Positions 8,561 to 13,047 of a stretch of 13,047 nt of DNA are shown in pieces (the first letter of the stretch is position 1; each line of letters opens with the position of its first letter). The position numbers and the translations under genes are program-made. The notes under the pieces are model-generated. The model did no database searches. It worked only from the letters and a program-made list of their open reading frames with translations, and had not been told where the DNA came from. The DNA lies in assembly GCA_034667245.1 (NCBI GenBank), contig JAXDKI010000081.1, positions 1 to 13,047 on the forward strand. Reading direction: 5' to 3'. Origin of the DNA: DATBFX01 sp034667245. GTDB lineage: Bacteria > Chloroflexota > Chloroflexia > Thermomicrobiales > UBA6265.

Positions 8561-8584
8561 GGAAAATCCTTCCTCCTTGGCCCG

Positions 8585-8604
8585 CTCTCCCGGTGCGCGG
8601 GAGA
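8585..8604 (+). repeat. Palindromic intergenic repeat, copy 1
   Basis: TCTCCCG (8586-8592) and CGGGAGA (8598-8604) form a perfect 7-bp stem with a 5-nt loop, 25 nt after the binding-protein stop. The 20-nt unit recurs as its reverse complement at 8734-8753 with one mismatch. Units of this kind (CTCTCCCGGTGCGCGGGAGA) are, from general knowledge, common between genes in Chloroflexota genomes. No T-tract follows. Confidence 0.7.
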
Positions 8605-8613
8605 CGGGAAATC

Positions 8614-8637
8614 GGCCCAGGGTTTCGACCCTGAGCC
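8614..8637 (+). promoter_or_regulatory. Stable hairpin with a UUCG tetraloop between binding-protein and permease genes
   Basis: CAGGGT (8618-8623) and ACCCTG (8628-8633) form a perfect 6-bp stem closed by TTCG. After one C/A mismatch the stem continues with GGC (8614-8616) paired to GCC (8635-8637). UUCG-type loops are unusually stable in RNA. A structure here could shield the 3' end of the binding-protein message or dampen read-through into the permeases, as is often seen in importer operons where the binding protein must be in excess. Function is inferred; the pairing is visible. Confidence 0.5.
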
Positions 8638-8733
8638 GCCACGGTAACACGCTGGGGCGCCCCTCTTTGGGGCCGGCATGTCTACAGACCGTGCTGTCTG
8701 CTACCCGATAACGTCCACTCCCGCCGCTTCCCC

Positions 8734-8753
8734 TCTCCCGCGCACCGGGCGAG
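8734..8753 (+). repeat. Palindromic intergenic repeat, copy 2 (inverted relative to copy 1)
   Basis: This 20-nt segment matches the reverse complement of 8585-8604 at 19 of 20 positions. Its own hairpin (8734-8740 with 8746-8752) carries one mismatch at 8750, so long-range pairing with copy 1 could compete with it. CCCCTC (8730-8735) can also pair with GAGGGG (8760-8765). The GC-rich tail of the repeat runs on to supply the purine-rich segment before the permease start codon. Confidence 0.65.
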
Positions 8754-8764
8754 CGGGGCGAGGG

Positions 8765-8772
8765 GGTGAGGG
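8765..8772 (+). promoter_or_regulatory. Ribosome binding site embedded in the repeat tail
   Basis: GGTGAGGG ends 9 nt before the permease ATG at 8782 and is the only Shine-Dalgarno-like stretch available. It lies in the GCGAGGGGGTGAGGG tail of the dispersed repeat rather than in gene-specific sequence. CTCCTCC (8774-8780), resembling the anti-Shine-Dalgarno core, sits between it and the ATG. Confidence 0.4.
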
Positions 8773-8781
8773 TTCTCCTCC

Positions 8782-9795
8782 ATGCGTCTCTTCCGTTACG
8801 CATTACGACGATTGCTGCTCCTGGTGCCGGTGTTGCTCGGGGCGCTCTTCATCGCGTTTTTGCTGACCCGGATCGTACCGGGCGATCCGATCGAGCGCGT
8901 CGCGGGTCCGTATGCGAGTGATGAGGAGGTCGATCGGCTCCGGCGAGAGGCCAATCTCGATCGGCCGTTTTATGTCCAGTTCGTCATCTACCTGGGCGAC
9001 CTTGCCCGCGGTGACCTGGGCGACTCGTTCTACACCGGGCAGCCGGTCAAGAGCGATCTGTCGTCGCGGTTCCCGGCAACGTTCGAGGTGGTCTTGTACG
9101 GAATGTTCTTTGCGATCCTTCTGGCAATTCCCCTCGGAATGCTGAGCGCGGTCATGCGTGGCCATGCCCTCGACCACCTGTCGCGGGTGCTCTCCGTCCT
9201 CGGCGTCTCGGTGCCGGTCTTCTGGATCGGATTGGTGCTATTGACGGTCTTTTACAACAAGCTGGAGTGGTTGCCAGGACCGACCGGGCGACTACCGATC
9301 GGGATGGACGAACCGGAGAAGATCACCGGGCTCTACACGGTCGATGCGCTCCTTCGCGGCGAGTGGATGCTCTTCTGGGAAGCGACCAAGGCTTTGATCC
9401 TCCCCGTGGTCACGATCGGAGTGACGGCGATGGCGCCGATTGCGCGGATGACGCGCTCGACGATGATCGACGCGCTCGATTCGGACTATGTGCGAACGTC
9501 CCGTTCGCTCGGGATTCCGGGGCGGGTGATCGTCCTGCACCACGCGTTCAAGAACGCGATCCTGCCGGTGCTGACGCTGATCGCGGCGGTCTTCGGGTTT
9601 CTTGTCGGCGGCGAAGTGCTGGTCGAGATCATCTTCTCCTGGAACGGACTCGGCCTCTACTCCTACAACGCGATCCTGAACAGCGACTTCCCGGCCATCC
9701 AGGGATTCATCCTCCTCGTCACCGCCATCTACATCCTGATCTATCTCGCCGTCGACATCATCACCGCACTGATCGACCCGAGAGTGGAGTTCTGA
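8782..9795 (+). CDS. dppB: ABC transporter permease, DppB/OppB type
   Basis: This 337-residue inner-membrane protein is the first of two permease subunits forming the translocation path of the peptide-type importer. The ATG at 8782 gives the classic beginning of this family: a short basic N-terminus (MRLFRYALRR), then the first membrane helix (about 11-29) and RIVPGDP. The periplasmic segment with GDLGDSFYTGQPV follows, and further helices are visible at about 101-125, 133-157, 203-222, 258-285 and 307-333. The EAA loop that docks the ATPases is DYVRTSRSLG with HHAFKNAILPV (235-263). Length is typical. It follows the binding protein after an unusual 221-nt structured gap and is only 2 nt from the next permease gene, so B and C are surely co-translated. 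The symbol is at family level. Confidence 0.93.
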   Translation: MRLFRYALRRLLLLVPVLLGALFIAFLLTRIVPGDPIERVAGPYASDEEVDRLRREANLDRPFYVQFVIYLGDLARGDLGDSFYTGQPVKSDLSSRFPATFEVVLYGMFFAILLAIPLGMLSAVMRGHALDHLSRVLSVLGVSVPVFWIGLVLLTVFYNKLEWLPGPTGRLPIGMDEPEKITGLYTVDALLRGEWMLFWEATKALILPVVTIGVTAMAPIARMTRSTMIDALDSDYVRTSRSLGIPGRVIVLHHAFKNAILPVLTLIAAVFGFLVGGEVLVEIIFSWNGLGLYSYNAILNSDFPAIQGFILLVTAIYILIYLAVDIITALIDPRVEF

Positions 9796-9797
9796 CG

Positions 9798-10742
9798 ATG
9801 GCGCAGCCACAGATTTCCCGCGCCGGCACGCCGGCTTTGGAGCTGCCGGGGACGCCACGACCACAAGCGCCGGCGACCGTCTCACTACGTCCGCCAAGGG
9901 GCGAACGGCTGGGTGAAGTCTGGTATGCGATTCGCCGGAACCCGACCGCAATGGCCGGGTTCGTCCTGGTCGGCATCCTCGTCTTCTGCGCCGTCTTCGC
10001 GCCCTGGATCGCCCCATACGATCCAAAGGCGATCGACATGGAGGCGATCTTTCAGAACGGTCCGAATCGGTCGCACCCCTTCGGCACCGACGCCTTCGGA
10101 CGCGACGTCCTCTCGATCGTGATCTGGGGCGCGCGACTCGACCTGCTGATCGCACTCTCTGCGGTCGCGGTCTCGTTGACGATCGGCACGCTGATCGGCG
10201 CCTTCAGTTCCTACGTCGGCGGCTACACCGACGAGGTCGCGATGCGCCTGATGGACATCCTCCAGGCGTTTCCCCGCTTCATCTTCGCGATGGGCATCGC
10301 CTACGCGATCGGTCCGGGCATTGGGACGGTGGTAATCGCGACGGCGGTGTTGAACATCCCAGGATACGCGCGACTGATGCGGTCGGTGCTGCTCTCGGCG
10401 AAGCAGAGCCAGTACGCGATGGCAGCGCGGTCGATTGGCGCCAAACACCGGATCATTCTGCTCCGGCATCTCGTGCCGAACTGTCTGGCGCCAATCTTCG
10501 TGATGTCGACGCTGCAGTTCGGGTGGGCTATTTTGGAGGCAGCCGGTCTCTCGTTCATTGGGCTCGGGGTGCAACCGTCCGAGGCGGAATGGGGAGCGCT
10601 GATCAAGATCGGGTTCGGCGAGTACCTGCAGGGTCACTGGTGGGTCTACACCTTCCCGGGTCTCGCGATCGCAATCGCCGTGCTCGGGTTCAACCTGATC
10701 GGCGATGGTCTGCAAGACATCCTCGACCCGAGGCGGCGGTGA
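9798..10742 (+). CDS. dppC: ABC transporter permease, DppC/OppC type
   Basis: This 314-residue membrane protein is the partner permease of the preceding gene. The frame stays open far upstream inside that gene, but ATG 9798 is the sensible start: it lies 2 nt after the previous stop with GGAG 8 nt upstream, and it yields the normal family N-terminus, a proline-rich cytoplasmic tail (about 1-40) followed by RRNPTAMAGF and the first helix (52-72). The OppC signature HPFGTDAFGRDV (93-104) is present. The EAA loop runs QYAMAARSIG to RHLVPNCLAPI (205-233), followed by the hallmark LSFIGLGVQP (251-260) and GDGLQDILDPR (302-312). Spacing and order fit a single operon with the neighbouring permease. 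The 70-nt gap before the ATPase gene carries a tandem heptamer repeat. The symbol is at family level. Confidence 0.93.
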   Translation: MAQPQISRAGTPALELPGTPRPQAPATVSLRPPRGERLGEVWYAIRRNPTAMAGFVLVGILVFCAVFAPWIAPYDPKAIDMEAIFQNGPNRSHPFGTDAFGRDVLSIVIWGARLDLLIALSAVAVSLTIGTLIGAFSSYVGGYTDEVAMRLMDILQAFPRFIFAMGIAYAIGPGIGTVVIATAVLNIPGYARLMRSVLLSAKQSQYAMAARSIGAKHRIILLRHLVPNCLAPIFVMSTLQFGWAILEAAGLSFIGLGVQPSEAEWGALIKIGFGEYLQGHWWVYTFPGLAIAIAVLGFNLIGDGLQDILDPRRR

Positions 10743-10753
10743 TGGACGGGGTC

Positions 10754-10781
10754 GTCAGCCGTCAGCCGTCAGGGGTCAGGA
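10754..10781 (+). repeat. Four tandem heptamers (GTCAGCC type) between permease and ATPase genes
   Basis: GTCAGCC (10754-10760) is repeated exactly at 10761-10767 and then in two diverged copies, GTCAGGG (10768-10774) and GTCAGGA (10775-10781). It occupies much of the 70-nt gap between the stop at 10742 and the next start at 10813. Slippage here would change the gap length by 7 nt per unit without affecting any reading frame. Confidence 0.75.
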
Positions 10782-10812
10782 GCGGGACGACGTCGCGAGG
10801 TCTGTTTCCGCT

Positions 10813-11847
10813 ATGGTGACAATTGCCCCCTCTCCGGCAGGGTTACAGTCGGCGCGAAACGAGCAATTACTTGAGGTTCGCGATCTCAAGACGCACTTCT
10901 TCACTCGCAAGGGGGTGGCGAAGGTGCTCGACGGTCTCAGCTTCCATGTGGGGAAGGGAGAGATCGTCGGGCTGGTTGGCGAGAGCGGATCGGGGAAGAG
11001 CGTCACCGGCTTCTCGATCGTCCGATTGCTCAAGCATCCCGGGCGGATCGTCGGCGGCGAAGTTGTCTTCGAAGGGCGCGACCTGACGAAGCTGTCGGAG
11101 GAAGAGATCCAGGAGATTTGGGGCAAGCAAGTCTCGATGATCTTCCAGAATCCGCGATCGTCGCTCAACCCGGTCATCTCGATCGGCGAGCAGATTTCGC
11201 AGGTGCTGCGATATCGTCGGGGCATGAGCAAGAGCGAGGCCTGGCAGGCGGCGATCGACCTCCTGCGGACGGTGCACATCCCCGAGCCCGAGCGGAGAAT
11301 GCGCTCCTTCCCGCACCAGATGTCGGGCGGCATGGCGCAGCGGGTGATGATCGCGATGGCGATCTCCTGCTCGCCGAAACTGCTGATCGCCGACGAGCCG
11401 ACGACCGGGCTCGACGTGACGATCGAGTACCAGATCATCCAACTGCTGAAGGAGATGCGGGACCTGACCGGAACCAGCGTGATTGTGATCACGCACGATC
11501 TGAATATGGCGGCAGAGGTCTGCGACCGAATCATGGTCATGTACGCTGGGCGAATCGTCGAAGAGGCGCCGACCAAGGACTTCTTTACGACGCCCCGGCA
11601 TCCCTACACGGTTGGCCTGCTGGCCTCGCGACCCAGCTTGGCGGTGGATGCGGACATTCCGACGATCCCAGGAAATGTGCCTGACCTGATCATGCGGCCT
11701 TCGGGTTGTCCATTCCATCCACGCTGCCGCTGGGCAACCGACGTTTGTCGCGAGCAAGATCCGGCGTTCCGCGAGATCGCCCCTGCCCATTTCGCGGCCT
11801 GCCACCACGTCGAGGAAGTCGCCCGTGACGTCATTGCTGCGCGTTGA
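10813..11847 (+). CDS. dppD: ABC transporter ATP-binding protein, DppD/OppD type
   Basis: This 344-residue cytoplasmic ATPase energises the importer together with the next gene product. The frame is open further upstream, but ATG 10813 is preferred because the only suitable purine stretch, GAGGT (10797-10801), precedes it by 11 nt and the homologous region starts soon after (LLEVRDLKTHFF). Motifs: Walker A GESGSGKS (56-63), Q-loop Gln112, signature MSGGMAQR (170-177, Met in place of the usual Leu), Walker B LLIADEP with Glu195, D-loop GLD (199-201) and switch His228. The C-terminal oligopeptide domain (about 250-334) has HPYT (263-266) and four cysteines, 299, 305, 312 and 330, a pattern known to hold a [4Fe-4S] cluster in a DppD homologue. 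It overlaps the following ATPase gene by 23 nt. The symbol is at family level. Confidence 0.93.
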   Translation: MVTIAPSPAGLQSARNEQLLEVRDLKTHFFTRKGVAKVLDGLSFHVGKGEIVGLVGESGSGKSVTGFSIVRLLKHPGRIVGGEVVFEGRDLTKLSEEEIQEIWGKQVSMIFQNPRSSLNPVISIGEQISQVLRYRRGMSKSEAWQAAIDLLRTVHIPEPERRMRSFPHQMSGGMAQRVMIAMAISCSPKLLIADEPTTGLDVTIEYQIIQLLKEMRDLTGTSVIVITHDLNMAAEVCDRIMVMYAGRIVEEAPTKDFFTTPRHPYTVGLLASRPSLAVDADIPTIPGNVPDLIMRPSGCPFHPRCRWATDVCREQDPAFREIAPAHFAACHHVEEVARDVIAAR

Positions 11848-12907
11848 GTCACTGAAGAAGTACTACCCGATCCGGACCGGGCTCTTCGCCCGGCGGATGC
11901 TCCACGCCGTGGACGACGTCTCTCTCGAGCTGACGCAAGGCGAGACGGTCGGGTTGGTCGGCGAAAGCGGGTCGGGGAAGAGTACCGTTGGAAAATGCGT
12001 GACGATGCTTGAAGCGCCGACCGACGGGAAGGTGACGTTTGCGAACCAGCGCCTGGAGACCATGTCGTTCGACCAACTTCGGAGCGTGCGCCGCTCCGTC
12101 CAGATGGTGTTTCAGGATCCCTATGACTCGCTGAATCCGCGGCGAACGGCCGGCGAGACGGTGCTGGAACCGCTGACGATCCACGGGATCGCAAAGGGGG
12201 CGGCGGCGCGGGAGCGGACAGCGGAGCTGTTCGAGCGGGTGGGACTCAAGCCCGAGCACATGGCGCGGTTTCCCCATCAGCTCTCGGGAGGGCAGCAGCA
12301 GCGCGTCGGGATTGCGCGGGCGCTGGCGACCGAGCCGTCACTGATCGTCCTCGACGAGCCGACCTCGGCCCTCGACGTCTCGGTGCAGGCGAAGTTGATC
12401 CGACTGCTGCGCGGGCTGCAGCGCGAGAAAAACCTGACCTACCTCTTCATCTCACACGACCTGTCGGTTGTCGGCTACCTCTCCGATCGAGTGGCGGTGA
12501 TGTACCTCGGTCAGATCGTGGAGATCGGACCGACGCGGCAGGTCTTCAGCGAGCCGCGTCACCCCTATACGATGGCACTGATGAGCGCGATCCCGGCGGC
12601 GAACCCGCTGGAGCGGCGGGAGCGGATCATCCTCAAAGGGGAGATCCCCTCGCCAATAGAACCGCCGAGCTACTGCCGGTTGGTCTCGCGCTGCCCGTTC
12701 GCCACGGACGAATGCCGGTCGACCAAGATGGAGCTCTGGGAGGTCGCACCGGGGCGGCGGGTCGCCTGCATCCGCTCAGTACGCGGCGAGATCCCGATTC
12801 CCCACTACGACCTGGGAGGTCAAGCCGTAACGATCGCGAAGCCAGACCAACGGGACGAACTGGCGGCGATCGCGGATGAAGCGGTGGCGGCGGTTGGGGA
12901 CGATTGA
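11825..12907 (+). CDS. dppF: ABC transporter ATP-binding protein, DppF/OppF type
   Basis: This 360-residue ATPase is the second nucleotide-binding subunit of the importer. The GTG start at 11825 lies inside the preceding gene, with GAGGAAG (11812-11818) 6 nt upstream, and gives the family's usual beginning (LLRVESLKKYYP) with the F-type insertion before the first core strand. Motifs: Walker A GESGSGKS (46-53), Q-loop Gln97 in VFQDPYDSLNPR, signature LSGGQQQR (153-160), Walker B LIVLDEP with Glu178, SALD (181-184) and switch His211. The C-terminal oligopeptide domain has HPYT (246-249) and cysteines 284, 290, 297 and 315, spaced exactly as in the DppD partner. About 45 residues follow the last cysteine, a longer tail than I expect, with no motif I recognise. 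It is the last gene of the operon. The symbol is at family level. Confidence 0.93.
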   Translation: MTSLLRVESLKKYYPIRTGLFARRMLHAVDDVSLELTQGETVGLVGESGSGKSTVGKCVTMLEAPTDGKVTFANQRLETMSFDQLRSVRRSVQMVFQDPYDSLNPRRTAGETVLEPLTIHGIAKGAAARERTAELFERVGLKPEHMARFPHQLSGGQQQRVGIARALATEPSLIVLDEPTSALDVSVQAKLIRLLRGLQREKNLTYLFISHDLSVVGYLSDRVAVMYLGQIVEIGPTRQVFSEPRHPYTMALMSAIPAANPLERRERIILKGEIPSPIEPPSYCRLVSRCPFATDECRSTKMELWEVAPGRRVACIRSVRGEIPIPHYDLGGQAVTIAKPDQRDELAAIADEAVAAVGDD

Positions 12908-12969
12908 GTATTGAGTTCGTCATCCGGGACGTATTTAACCAGGTCTCACGCCTAAATTATGCGTTGAAA

Positions 12970-13047
12970 CGAAGGAGAGTTCCTTCGCTGCGCTCAGGAT
13001 GACTGAAGGAAGGACGCCCCTCTCGCAGACATCCTGAGCGTCTGCGA
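12970..13047 (+). repeat. Overlapping inverted repeats after the transporter operon
   Basis: Several pairings overlap here: CGAAGGA (12970-12976) with TCCTTCG (12981-12987) around a 4-nt loop; TTCCTTC (12980-12986) alternatively with GAAGGAA (13005-13011); CGCTCAGGATG (12991-13001) with its exact complement at 13030-13040; and TCGCAGAC (13023-13030) with GTCTGCGA (13040-13047) at the window end. The CGCTGCGCTCAGGATGAC core is of a type I know as a dispersed intergenic repeat. The first hairpin lies 62 nt after the last stop and could end the operon transcript, but no T-tract follows. The element may continue past the window. The remaining 12908-12969 is non-coding and somewhat AT-richer. Confidence 0.6.

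Noticed and set aside
8614..8637. Resemblance to a tRNA T-arm (GGGTTTCGACCC)
   Set aside because: The loop is shifted relative to the TTCRANY pattern, and there is no acceptor stem, anticodon arm or D-arm around it.
8678..8866. Short frame starting at ATG 8678 in the binding protein-permease gap
   Set aside because: It runs out of frame into the permease gene, has no ribosome binding site and its product has no domain.
9267..9797. Upstream in-frame extension of the dppC reading frame into dppB
   Set aside because: The extra residues are low-complexity Arg/Asp/His-rich sequence out of frame with a clear permease gene, and ATG 9798 has a ribosome binding site and a family-typical N-terminus.
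10754..10781. CRISPR-like array
   Set aside because: The units are 7 nt and directly adjacent, with no spacers, and no cas genes are present.
12911..12939. Possible rightward promoter TTGAGT, 17-nt spacer, TTTAAC after the operon
   Set aside because: Each box matches at four of six positions, which is common by chance in a locally AT-richer stretch, and no downstream gene is visible in the window.

Overview
The window is GC-rich, with every gene on the + strand, frequent GTG starts and short gene overlaps. A twin-arginine export signal on the solute-binding protein and mosaic intergenic repeats (forms such as CTCTCCCGGTGCGCGGGAGA and CGCTGCGCTCAGGATGAC) fit a Chloroflexota bacterium of the Thermomicrobia / Sphaerobacter type. 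This assignment is an inference from style only; no rRNA or other marker gene is present.

Layout. (1) Positions 1-2704: a 5'-truncated DegT/DnrJ/EryC1/StrS PLP aminotransferase overlaps by 11 nt a two-domain amidohydrolase whose N-terminal half has lost the metal ligands. A 12-bp hairpin follows at 2726-2757. (2) Positions 2965-6719: a hydantoinase B / hydantoinase A pair (ATP-dependent cyclic-amide hydrolase or related carboxylase family), overlapping by 4 nt (GTGA). (3) Positions 6845-12907: a complete peptide/nickel-type (Dpp/Opp) ABC importer in the order binding protein, permease B, permease C, ATPase D, ATPase F. The gap between binding protein and first permease (8561-8781) is full of hairpins, and the C-D gap carries a tandem heptamer repeat. 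(4) Positions 12908-13047: non-coding, with overlapping inverted repeats running to the window edge.

How the genes may work together (inference): the importer would bring in a peptide-like or cyclic-amide compound, HyuA/HyuB would open a lactam or imide ring at the cost of ATP, and the amidohydrolase and aminotransferase would process amide, carboxylate or amino groups. The substrate cannot be read from the sequence. The families are ordinary. The least ordinary items are the pseudo-enzyme half of the amidohydrolase, the grouping of these families, and the structured gap inside the transporter operon. I saw no RNA genes, CRISPR array, insertion sequence or prophage genes.
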